A stretch of DNA of 64,000 nucleotides, from positions 41,950,221 through 42,014,220 of the forward strand of contig NC_134643.1 in NCBI RefSeq assembly GCF_030463565.1. The letters run 5' to 3'. Position numbers and translations under genes: made by a program. The notes under the pieces were generated by a model. It was given only the letters and a program-made list of their open reading frames with translations, was not told the origin of the DNA and did not search any database. Positions 29,521 to 41,300 of the stretch are shown piece by piece; positions within the stretch are counted from its first letter, which is position 1; each line of letters opens with the position of its first letter. This stretch comes from Pelecanus crispus (taxonomy: Eukaryota; Chordata; Aves; Pelecaniformes; Pelecanidae).

Positions 29521-30605
29521 CATATCAAATTACAGTGAAATGTGACACTCTAGGTAGCTCTGACAGAATTTTTTGTTCTCAGCCAGATTGGCCATTTAAC
29601 TTCATTTAGTAGTGGTGGATGAAGTTTTGGAAGGTACAGGACTTCTCATACAAGAAAATCAGTAAGCACAGGTTCCAGATGAGAGAGAAGAAAACAGAAA
29701 TGATGGAATACAGTAGTTACTTGCAGCAGCCTACTGTCAGTGAGAAGATGCATCTTCTGACTGCACCACAGCAAAAGATTCTTGGAGAAATACAGTCTGC
29801 CAGAATCAAGCTTCACTTGGTGTTTTACGCTTTGCTGTGCTCTCTGTTAGGAAAACAATGCTCACAGTTACGCTGTCAGGCGTATTCAGCACATGGACTT
29901 CATACAGGGTGTCTCTCCTGCAGCCCTTTTCAAAGCTTCAGCTCTCTTTCTCACTGGAAAATAGCCTGTATTTCCATCACAGTGTTCAGTACAATAATAC
30001 ACTTGACTTAAGATTGATGAAAAATCACCCACGCAGAAAGTACCCTTTTAACCAGTAAGATGTAACTGATATATGGATCATTTCTGTTCAAAGGAGAACT
30101 GAAAAGTACAAACCAGGTGTATTCTTCAGTATAATCCTGTGTATTTATAAAGAATGTACATAGAACCTGCTTTTGTTGAAAACAGTAAAAAGCTACAAGA
30201 ATAGGAAGGTGTTTTTGCTAGCAGTTTTCAAGACAGCCTTCCACACAGCCCTGTGTCTCAGCAGATGCATTTGCTACCAGTTACCCAGGAAAGTCTCAAC
30301 CTGCTGAGCCCTGCAAGCAGCTTGTGCTTGTCTGCATTGATTTCCATTGTCTCTGGCAACCTTAATCCAAGCCTGATCTTACTTCCTCCTTCTATTCAGC
30401 CTGCAAGTAGAATAACTAACACACCAGTCAGTTTTACTGCCTGTACACAGAAGGCATGATTGACAGAAGCCAGCATCGCTTTCCAGCAAGACAGTATTTT
30501 TAGAGTAACTTGCTGAAACCACTTACACGCTAATAAAACTAGGAATTTATTTAAAGACAAGATACTCCTGAAGATTGTGTCTGCGCTGATTTTTTACCTT
30601 GTCCC

Positions 30606-30673
30606 ATTTCCTTTATTTACAACTGGATAAAATAAAAAGATTTCCTTTGTTTACATCTGGAGAAAATAAAAAC
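30606..30673. repeat. 34-bp tandem duplication
   Basis: Unit 1 (30606-30639) begins ATTTCCTTTATTTACAAC and unit 2 (30640-30673) begins ATTTCCTTTGTTTACATC. By eye they differ at 4 of 34 positions. Each unit contains AAAATAAAAA. Probably a local slippage duplication. Confidence 0.8.
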
Positions 30674-31828
30674 AATCAATTTCGTATGTGACTGTAATGC
30701 TGTTCAGTAATGAGGCTTCTTGCTTCAGGAAATTCAATCTTTGTTCTCCTGGATGCATTCTCCGTTCTTTGCTCTATTCTTTCACACACAGCACAGCATT
30801 AATAGTATCTGACAAAGGAAATTGCACTATGATGCCTTTTCATAAGCATTGTTTTTCTTACCACTAAATGATCGCTAGAGAGAAGTTACACTGCAGTACT
30901 TTGGTTTGTGAGGATTGCTTTTAATTAAGGAATGATATGTAGCTTTACAAGGCAATTATCTAGTTCTTGAGCGTATGAAATACTACCAGACCCCTACAAT
31001 CAAGGAACCCGACAGATGAACATTTTTCTTGTGCCTTTTTCATCGCCTGCTCTCACATCTCTGTTTCAAAGCATTTTATTATGGACTGTTTTTTCGCAAA
31101 CATTTAGATCCTCATGTAACTCGGTTCACATGGATAGGGCCACTGAGGCTGGAACAAAACCCGTGCTTGTGATGTTTATGTAATCTGTTCGTTAGAGGCT
31201 TTGGCCTCCTGCTCACAGGGACAGGCCGGGTAGATACACTGGCTGCATCTGAAAGCCCTATTATGACATTTAAAAGCGAACTCATATGCATGTATAACTC
31301 TTGCAGGGGTTTCCATCTCTACCGACGGTTTATTTCTAGATATGGTACAGCTATTCGTTACGCTCGGGCCTGGAGCGACACCCCGCCCAGCGGCCTGTCT
31401 CATCGCTTCCCCTCCTTACGTGTTTTAGGGACAGGAGGCTATTTTTAGCACCCGCGCGGGGAGAGCCCTGAGGAGCAGCTCCCCCCCCACCCCAGGGCGG
31501 AGCTCTGCAGGCAGCTGCCTTCCCCCCGGCCGCCGCTCCCGCTGCCCTTTACGGGCAATGGAAAACGCCAGCGGCTGCCGGGAGGCGCTTCACCCACCCG
31601 CCCGCCCCGGCCGCGCAGGCCGGCCTGCGCCTCAGGGGGTCGCCGCCCGCAAGGCCGAGGCCGGGGCCGGGCCGTTGGCGCCCGCAGAGCCGCCGGCAGG
31701 CAGATACACGTACATACGCGTACATACGCGTACTCACACCGCTGCTCCCGCGCCCGGGGGCGCGCAGCAGCGAACCGGGCCGGACCCGGGCCCGGCGGAG
31801 CGGCCCGAGGAGGGGAGGCGGCCGCCGC

Positions 31829-31870
31829 CCGCCCCCGGCGCAGGCCCCGCCCCCGGCGCAGGCCCCGCCC
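31829..31870. repeat. 18-bp GC-box tandem repeat
   Basis: Two perfect copies of CCGCCCCCGGCGCAGGCC (31829-31846 and 31847-31864) and a partial third. Each copy has a GC box (CCGCCCC), so repeat number would change the number of Sp1-type sites upstream of RAB21. Confidence 0.8.
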
Positions 31871-32188
31871 CCTCCCCGCCCCTCCGCGGCCCTTGGGCGG
31901 GGCCTCCCGCCGCCTCCGCGTCCACCCCTCCCATTGGCGGCGGCCAGGGGCGCGTGACCGAGCGGCGCGTGACGTAGGAGGAAGAAGACGCCATTAGGGG
32001 GAACGTTGTGGCTCTCGGTGTCCCTCCCCTCACCACCCCCCCCCCCCCCCCGCCCCATCCATCCCCGGGGCCTCGGCGGCAGCTTCCCCCTCTCCTCCCC
32101 GCTCCCGCCCCGCGGGTCCCCGTCCCGGTGGGCGGCGGCGAGGGTGGCAGCGGCGGCGGCGCCCCGCGGCCGCGGCGCGGAGCCGTTG

Positions 32189-32194
32189 ATGTGA
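32189..32194 (+). promoter_or_regulatory. RAB21: Start-stop upstream ORF (ATGTGA)
   Basis: An AUG directly followed by UGA lies 34 bases before the RAB21 start codon, within the probable 5' UTR. Such minimal uORFs can stall ribosomes or lower translation of the main frame. The context is weak (T at -3), so many ribosomes would pass it. It matters only if the mRNA starts upstream of 32189, which the island layout suggests. Confidence 0.5.
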
Positions 32195-32228
32195 GGCGGC
32201 GGCGGCCCGGCTGGGCGGCGGGGCGCGG

Positions 32229-32375
32229 ATGGCGGCGGGGGCCGGCGCGGCGGCCGGGGGCCGCAGCTTCTCCTTCAAGGTGGTGCTGCTCGGGGAGGGC
32301 TGCGTGGGGAAAACCTCCCTGGTGCTGCGGTACTGCGAGAACAAGTTCAACGATAAGCACATCACCACCCTGCAG
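32229..32375 (+). CDS. RAB21: RAB21 exon 1
   Basis: Codes residues 1-49: the Ala/Gly-rich N-terminus, first beta strand, P-loop and switch I up to ITTLQ. The donor is CAG|GTGCGG, phase 0. It lies inside the CpG island. Confidence 0.96.
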
Positions 32376-35300
32376 GTGCGGGCCGGGGGGCGGGCGGGGG
32401 GACCCTGCCCGGGGGTACCGGGGCGGGGGGGGATCCGCTGCTCCTCCCCCCTTGCCTTGCGCGCCTTCGGGGGCTGCGGGCCGGTGCCAGTCCGCCCCTG
32501 CCTCGCCCTGTGGCGCTTACCGGCCTGCTCCTTCCGCCCTGCGGGTCGTGGCGTGTCGCTCCGTAAACCCGCGCTAGGGTTTCGGTGCTTGCCGTCTTGT
32601 TCACCGCTGAGCGGTGGTCGGAGTGACGGCTGCTGCGCTTTAAATGGTGGCTGTCCCCTGCCGAGTTTGCTGGAAGCTGATTTTCTCGTTCTTCTTACGC
32701 CTCAGACTTAAGCTTTCAGTACTTAAAGGCCTCATTTCTCTTCTGAATGCTGTTTGGTTTTTTCCAGTTATGTATATCAATGTCTTCATTTGAATCGTGG
32801 GGAGCCTGATTTGAAAATAATGTTGTTATTGTAATCATTGGTAGTGGACTGATGACTAAGTGTTTCATATATGCGCTGCGTTTCTGTTAATTATAGTCTT
32901 CCTCGTGTTCTCAAATCCAAACACTTGCATTACCTAAATACTACTGTTTAAAGAGAACAGCTTTCACAAAATGGTTTGTGAGATTCAGGCTCATGATTTA
33001 ATAGCAGGAAAGATTCTTAAGGCTTAGTTGCTTGTCACATTATCTCCCTGAATTTTGGCCTGATTCTCAGTGGTACTGTCTACTAATTTATAAAGAAATA
33101 AAAAGTGATGTTCTGCTTATGAAATGTGGCAGGGTGTCTGCTTGAAAGTAATGTTTTTTCATTACCTACTAGCGCTGAATGGCATGTATGCCATGGTACA
33201 AAAAACCCGCTTATATTGTACATGGACTCAGAAAACACGTTTTAAACTTCGTGTTGTGGGTTGTAAATTTTTTTGGGATGTCTGTGCTTGCTTAACCTTT
33301 TTATTTACAGTTACACCAGTTGCACAGCATCTTTCTTAGCAGTTGTGAGCATGTATATGAAAGTGTGGTTTTAGCCCTGTAATGTATACTGTTCTGAATG
33401 CTTTTTTTCTGTAAATAAAGAAACAAACGCTGCCACCACGTGGGCTACTAGTGGGTTTTGAACTACTTTTGAGGTACTGTGAAGTACAGAATAAGTAGTA
33501 GGTAATGCCAAAAAACGGCCTTAGGGTAGTTGTGTACTATTCCTGTGCATTTAGGGGAAAAATCGTGTGGGTTGAGTATCTCAGAAGTATTTAATAGTGA
33601 AACTTTCCCTTAAAACCAAAGAAACATTAGAGGTGCACTAGAAACAATACAGTGAATGTTTCATAAACAGATGCTGTTCTGTTTTTGCTATAAAGAGCTA
33701 AAAAGAACATGTTTTAAATTTCGTTACCCTATGTTCATTCTCTGCTGTTGGATGAATATATTGGTAGGTTTACTAGGCATGGTGTGGTATTTATGGCAAG
33801 CTGATTGTAGCTCTGATTGCCATAGAGGTAATTGATATTTGCTACGCTACAGAAATGACTAGTAGCTTGTAGGTGTCAGAGCTGTAGCTGAAGTGTAGCA
33901 TTGAGCAAACAATCATTTAAAGTGCATCAAAATGATTGTGTATAGCTGAATTCTCATATCCCATGTAGAAAGAGTAAAGCTGAGTAGTTTGTCATGTGAT
34001 GCAGCTCAGTGTTTTTTTGGTTAATCATGTTCTTCTAATTCTGTAGTGGAAAACCTAAAATTAGAATCAAAAAGTGAGTTGAAATACAGACTTGGGTCAC
34101 AAATATGGTCAAAAAATGGACCTTTAAATGCCTCCAAAACATTGATAGGAAAATGTCTAGATCTGATGGCTTGACAGCTTTCAGTTTCGACTGTCTGGAA
34201 GGGTGTGTGTGTGCTTGCAGGGGAGTGGAAGCACATGCTCACACTTGATAGCGAGATTTTGTTTCTCCACTGTGATTAGGTTTCTGGTTGCCACCTGAAT
34301 CTCTTAACTGACTGGACAGTGTTTCTCAACTCATTTGCTTTTCTGTTCTGAGCCTCCTTAGCCACATATACATCTTATTGATTGTATTTTACAATGTCAG
34401 TTGCTGTTGAATTCTACTGTATGTCATGTGTGCTTGTGAAGTACTGTCTTTATTAGTTGTCTTTTTCCTACATCTTGCAGTTCTAGAAGAAAGCTTTAGT
34501 AAGTTCTGCCACCAGCAAATTAAAACATCCCTTAAAAAATAAGATCAGGAGGAACTAGGATATCTGATTAAGCAATGAAATGACATTTTTGCAAAACAAC
34601 CTTTTTTTAAGATTAAAGGCTTAATCTGATAAGGTGGTTTTGTTTCATGGCATCAGTTCAAAGTATGGCACCAAATTACTTTTGTTCCAGTAAAGCCAAA
34701 ATTAGCTAAATAATTAGCTCCTGATTCAGCAAAGGAGCCATAGTGATGAATCGTATGAAAAGACCACTAAATACTGAGACAGGAGGCTCTCCATCCACAG
34801 TAATCTCTGACTTAGTAAAAAGAAAGTACTGTATAGTGTTTTATTCCAGTATGACTGCAACAAAAAGGGTGGTGAGACTGTAGCCTTCTGGAAACTTTTA
34901 GTGGTGTTGGCTGGTGCTTCCTGCAGTGTGAGCCTGGCGATGGGGGAGAGCACAGGAAGTCTTTAAATTGGTCCGTGTGAATCTTTTATCTCATGTATAT
35001 CTGTGCTTTTCTATCTGAGTTCTAACGTTTAAGTATTATTCTACTGTGAAGTTAATCTGTGTATGCCCGAACAGGAGAGTTTCTTTTGTGCTAGTAACTG
35101 AAGGCTTTTAGTGAAAGGGAACTGTTTCTCTTCTCTCTGTGTGCCCCCTCCCTAAATGCTAGCTAGAGGGAAATGGTGAACTGGAACTTCCTTTGAGGTT
35201 AGGAGGCTGCTTGGGATGTGTTGCTGTAGTTATGTTAGCCTCAAGTCATGTACTTGAGATATTGATGACCTGCAAATTGAAATTAAGGTAACTACTGAGT

Positions 35301-38300
35301 CACATAAGAAAACATTATCTAGAATAATATGAAAAAGCTGATGCAGGAAAGGTATGGTTTTGTGCTAACAATGAATACAATCCATAACCTGTTGTCAGAC
35401 CTGGTGAGACAGTTAGAATTGGTTCCCATTGATTGAAATATTGAGGTCAGTGCTCTTATCTTGATAAAATAATTCTAAGCTATAAATTGATATCAAAGTG
35501 AACTGTGCTGGAATTACTCCAATAATAAACCTACTGTCAAACTATTTTTTTTAAAAAATTTGGGTAGACACTTTCTGTTAGTTAATTACTCAAGATAAAT
35601 ACAACTTTAGTGTACTAATCTCTCAAATTTGTGGAGGACTGCAAAATATCCAACCCAAGAGAGCCACTGATGTGGTGCTAATCATACTATACAGATTCTG
35701 ATTGTTTTGCTGGACTTGCATAACCTGGAAAAGCTGTCTTGGCTGTCTAAGATAGCTGGGAGCGGGCGGGGGGGAAGACTGCAAGGAGGTGCAGTGCTAT
35801 ATGCAGTGTTTGTGTGCCTGGCTTGCCTCTGTTGAAGATGAAGCAGTGAAGGGGCAGGTGACATACACCTGCTTTTATTCAGTGACTTTCAAGAGACTCT
35901 TTTCCAGCTGGGTCTTCCATGTGTTCTACTCAGACCCCTTTATCAGCTCCTAACAGGACCTGATGGACATATGAAACTGAGCTCTTAGAAGAAAGAATTA
36001 AAAGAAAGAAAAGATACTCTACAGGCACATAAAGAGAATGGAATTTTAGCTCTTATAATTGCATTATCCTTTTCTTCCCAGTGTATAAGTATTCTTCAGA
36101 CCAGTCATAAGACACTAGAGCTAAAATACCAAAATTAGTAGCTTACTTCAAAGAGCTGTTTGAGATTACTTATCTTTAAATTAACTGTGGTCCTATATTT
36201 GTGGGTTTTTGAAAGTCCTAGCAAAAATGAATTGTCATAGTAATGAAAATAATATGGAAAGGAGTTACTGATTGTAAGCAGAGTCACAACTCGGACTTAA
36301 ATCTGTAATACTCAATTTGGTAAATTCTTTGGAGATTAGAAAAAATGTTGAATCCTCTTCTATGTGTAATTACCTAATGCTGTCTAGACTCCACTGATTT
36401 CAAAGGCCTTTACCCTCTTGGTAGCTGATTTTTTTCTTAAACTAGGCTCCTAAACTATCTCAAAACAGTAGTTAAGGCTCTTCCTTCTATGTTGGGTCCC
36501 CCCCGATTTCTAAAAACTGCATAATCCTTGTGTTCACCTGGTGGGTTTTTTTTTCTCTATAACTTCAGAATGAGTGAAGAGTAGTGACCTTGCTCTTCAT
36601 GAGACAGATGGAACTGGGGGGAGGGTGGGGAGCTGTTGAAAGGTAGATATTAGGTGGCTTGTCTTTGGCATGTTTGCCTCTGTGGCTGTAAAATGCACTT
36701 TACTGATGGTAAATGTGCTAAACTTACCCATACCTATTAATTCAAGAACAGAGCCTGCTGACAGTATTCTTCAAGTATATGAACACAATGAAGAAGAATG
36801 AAGCATCTGATCTGTAGTAGAGTATTGACTTTCTCACAGCATGTTCACAAAGCCTTCTGCTCATTACTAACCATGACTACTTCAAATACCAGGTTCCAGT
36901 CCTGTTATCAGGAAAGCTTTTTAGACAAACTTGCTTGTAATGAAGATATCTGATACAGGATATTGTCTCTCCTTTTTTGGTTAGGGGCCTAAGACTTTAG
37001 GTAGGCTAAAACTTAATTAGTACAAATTCATCAAGTTTTAATGCAGAGAGCAAGTACAGTAGTCCAATGTTAAAATATCCTTGCCACAATCTCCTGTGAC
37101 TTTCTTGGTTTTTAGGAGATACTAAAAAGCCTTACTTGAATGTATGGGTCTTCTGATACTTGGGCATATAGGAAAGGAATTACTGTTAATGCTAAAAGAC
37201 AGTGTTGCTCTCAAAAGCTGTAGTGACCTGAAGGACTGGTGATACTTAAGCAAAACTTATCTATGGGGATAAGCATACTTTAATATTTGCTCTGTCAGAT
37301 AGTAGGGATATATGTGCTATTAATTGGGCCAGTGTCTAAAGCCATGATGATATAACTTTATGCATACTGAGTTCTGTGGGGTTTTTAAATATGTTGAATA
37401 CAGTGGGTCATAATGATTAGTTCTTTGCTATCTGCTCTTGGAAAGTTCCTGTGTTGTTTTTTTCTTTCCTCTAGTCTGTCTTCTCTCTGTTCTGTTTATC
37501 AGACTTCATGGAAAGCTTTGGGGGAAGGTATAGTTTACTTCAAAAAAAGAAGAAAAGTTCCTTGAATCATCTCACCTGAGGTCATATAGATGCCAGAGTT
37601 GGTGTCAGAGAAGTAGCTGAAGAGCAGAAGCTGCTCTAGCAGCTGAGTGTTGGATGACTTCAACTGTAATACAGGCAGCACTCAAGAGGCACTTTCACAG
37701 CAGTTTAGGCTGGTGTAAATTGAACTACCATGGTGTCTGCATGTGTACTAGTTGCTTGTGTAGTTAAGCAGCAAGCTGGTTCAAGCAGCTGATCTTGTCC
37801 ATGACATTTTCCACATACACACGACTCCTAGTTAGTTCAATGCCTGGTCAATGCTCATACAGAGAGCTCATGTTGAGCTGCTACAGTCCAGCCTAAAATA
37901 ATGTGGGATGAATGTATTGTAAAATACCACTGAGTACTTGTTTATGTCCAAAATGCAAGATGAGGTGAAGCTGAAAGGAAAACTGAGTGTAACTTAAGGC
38001 AAAAGACAAAAGTTAACCCTTGGCAACTGAGTTGTCTGATGTTAACATGTTACTGCTAGTCTTCAGAATGGAGGGAGCGGGTTCCTAATATATCAACTCC
38101 TTCAGACCCTATTAAACTTTATTAAATTATACCCCTTTCTAGCCACCGTATTATACACTTGGTAACAGAGGCAGTGTTTGAAAATGTGGATTACACAGGC
38201 TTGGAGAAGAACAGACATACTTTTGAGTTACTTTAAGTTAGACTAACCTTGCAATATGCTCTGGTCCTGTAAAACGTTTTCAGAAGATAATGTAATGGAA

Positions 38301-41300
38301 TTCTTAGAGCAGTGTGTATGCTTATTCTGAGGCTTTTCTTATCCTGCCACTTACTTTGTGTGTAAGCTGAGAAGCATATCGCTGAGCTTTCAGGAACAGT
38401 GTCTGGTGGGGGGAACCCCCACAAAACAACAACAGCAAAAAAAAAAAAAAACCCACCCAAACAAACCATACCACTGCCCCAAAGAAGCCCCCAAAACAAA
38501 TGGGGAGAGTTGTGGGCTCAGTTGAGGGGGAAAAAAACCCGAAAAGATACAGACAAGGAAACTTGCAGAATAACAGTGTTCTGAGACTTTTAGCAGTAAA
38601 TTTATTTTATTTTATTTTGTTCTAGTAGCTCACTAATAGTTGAACTACTTTTGCTGAATTCCTGCAAATTAAAAATCCTGTTAGGCTGGTTCCTACCCCG
38701 ACTTCATGTACTCTGTGATGTGCTTTGAGTTCAGCTTAGACTTATTAGTGTTGTGAATTCAGACTCTTTCCGCACAACTCTCTTATCCTTCCCAAATCAC
38801 TCAAACCAACAGCAAAAAGATGTAGTAAATGATTGGCTTAAGCCAAATTTATTTAGAATAGACTCTTGGCAAACTGTAGTGAGATGACTAACTGGCTTAG
38901 TATTGACTCTGCCTTCTGGCTTAAAGAGTATTTTGATCCAGAAATCTGTCTTTTATTGATTCAGATGTTTTTATTAGTAAATGAATTTTAAGTCAAATGA
39001 GACATTTGTGTGTAAAACTTAACTCTAATCTGTTTTGCTTTCCAGGCATCTTTTCTTACAAAGAAGCTAAATATTGGTGGGAAAAGAGTAAACCTTGCAA
39101 TATGGGTATGTTTACTTTCCTATTCTCCCTCCCCTAGCTAAATAGAATATTTTCCTGAGAAATTACTTAGGTTTACTAGAGCTCAAATGTTAACGCACTT
39201 CTTAATAAAGTAAAATTTCAAAGTACTTGGATTTCCTTGAAGTATTGTTTGCTTTGTCTTAAATGCTAACAGTTGTATTTTAAATGCAGGATACAGCTGG
39301 TCAAGAAAGATTTCATGCATTGGGGCCAATCTACTACAGGGATTCTAATGGCGCTATTCTAGTATATGATATAACAGATGAAGACTCTTTTCAAAAGGTA
39401 CTGGACAGATTTTCACCTTTGTGCGAGGAGTAAACTGATGGAAAGATAATCTGTGATATGAGTGTGTAAATGGGAATCTCCTGTTTTCAGCAATAGCAAT
39501 ATGTATTACATCTGCAAATTTAGACCATATAACGGAAGTATATGCCACCTTAGTATTCTTTTGAAGGCTGACTTTCAGTCTACTGAAGTCCTAGCAGGGT
39601 TATTCAAAGAACACCAGAGAATAAGATGTGCAAGTTATCTGTGACAGCCTATAAACATAAAGCAGTACTGTTGTGATAGTATGCAATACTGATGTCTACT
39701 GTATAAACCAAATTACTAAAAGATTAAGTGACATGACCTCTTACAGATCTGAGAACTCTGAAATTGCAATACATGATAGTGGAAACATTACTTTCTCAGT
39801 GATAATAGATACTGGGACTTCAAATCCTCATCAAAGCTAAAATTTGGTGGGTAATTATTTTACAGCAGTATCAGTTGATCAGTCTGAGCAGGTGAGTTTT
39901 TTTTCCAACCCTGTGTCAAATCAATGCTATCACTCTATAGGATGTTCCAGCTGAAAACTGGTGGCACTCTTTCCTAAGTGAGTTTGCCTCTGATTAGCTT
40001 GTGGCAAAACTAGCAGGACTTCCGTGTAGAAGGTTAAGAAATTGTGGTTGTATGGGCAAGGCTTGGGTTAGCAGTGATAGAAGTAGTATAAAGGTATGGT
40101 TCCACAATAGTGTAAGTAATTTAAATAGTCTGATGTAGGGTAAGTAAAGCACTTGTGCTAGCAGTTAAACTCTTGCTCCCCATCTGCAGAATTGTGATGA
40201 CTTGTAAGTACTACTTCAACTTGTGCCTTTCCATGCTGATTTCTACTTAATAAAATTCTGTGATATCAAAATACTTAAATTATCAGCAAAAAGATGGAAG
40301 GTTAATTTACAGAAGTTACTGCATAACTACCTCTGTATCATGTATCCTAACTATTTTTATGTTCTTGAAGTGATTGCCTCTTCACGACTTAAATTCCCTT
40401 AAAATAACAGTCCCTAAGTCAGTGCAGCAATCATACAACTTCAAAGCATGACAACAGAATTGATAATGGACACCTTACTGTCAGATGACTCAACACTCTT
40501 GTCCCATCTGTTCTCTCAGGAAAAAAACACCTGTTATAATCTAACCTGAGCAACTCAGTTCAGGTACCTCTACCTTTAAAGCACCATTTGTCATCTGTCA
40601 GTAAGTGTCTGTTGATAAAAGATCTCATGCCTGACCTAAAGTGGCCAATGCAGTGAACTTTTTCTTTGGAGTGGGGCTAACACGAGTCTGGTGAGTTATA
40701 TTTCTGGAGTAATTGAACCATTTTATCTAAGTCATATGCTTTTAATTTCAACTGTGAACTAAAACCTGCTGAACGAGAGCCATGCATAGCTATCTAAAGA
40801 ATATTTTGTCCACCTATGTTGCTCTAAACATGTTTGTTTGAAGTTTCGAGTAAACAGTTAATGAAGGAAATGGGTCAGTTCCGCAATGCCTAAGCTAGTA
40901 TTACCTCAAGTGAAAATAAACTTGCCTCTGTTCTTTTTGCAGGTAAAAAACTGGGTTAAGGAATTAAGAAAAATGCTGGGAAATGAAATCTGTTTATGTA
41001 TAGTAGGTAAGTCTTTTTTAACATGTTATTCTAATGACTGAATCAGAAATGTTTCTGTTGATTAACAGCATCTTCCAAACACTGATTTGACAGCTTGTAC
41101 ATGTGAGGGGGTAAAGCTTATGTTAATTTTATTTTTAAAATTCAGTTGGAGCTAGAAGTTTCAGTAGATCACACTGAGGAAAATAAGAGTTAGTTTCGAA
41201 TTCAGTGATACACCATGTCAGAAGTGCATGGTACAGGCACCTGCAGACTGTGGTTTAACCAAGAGAAACTTAAACCTCAAACGTATTATCCTTCTTGCGA

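Larger units (their letters stand above)
25789..31439. other. Intergenic upstream of RAB21
   Basis: No gene recognised. It contains a short GC-richer patch at about 26510-26740, a short ATT repeat at 27204-27238, a run of 16 T at 27493-27508, stem-loop-forming AT-rich sequence at 29405-29520, and a 34-bp tandem duplication at 30606-30673. ORFs of 60-130 codons (for example 29619-30011) have no identifiable domain and no CpG or poly(A) context. Confidence 0.4.
31440..32480 (+). promoter_or_regulatory. RAB21: CpG-island promoter of RAB21
   Basis: CpG and GC content rise sharply from about 31440 and fall again within intron 1. The island holds a 10-bp TACATACGCG tandem pair (31711-31730), an 18-bp GC-box tandem repeat (31829-31870), a reverse CCAAT box (ATTGG 31933-31937), a CRE-like TGACGTAG (31970-31977), a YY1-like CGCCATTA (31989-31996) and a run of 16 C (32036-32051). 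There is no TATA box, as is usual for housekeeping genes. Transcription probably starts near 31970-32010, close to the CRE/YY1 pair. That position is inferred, not seen. Confidence 0.85.

Noticed and set aside
29619-30011. 130-codon ORF as a gene
   Set aside because: No domain recognised and composition like its surroundings; probably chance.
31549-32360. Minus-strand ORFs of 169 and 208 codons at the RAB21 promoter
   Set aside because: Same cause: CpG-island composition and shadow of RAB21 exon 1. No recognisable protein family.
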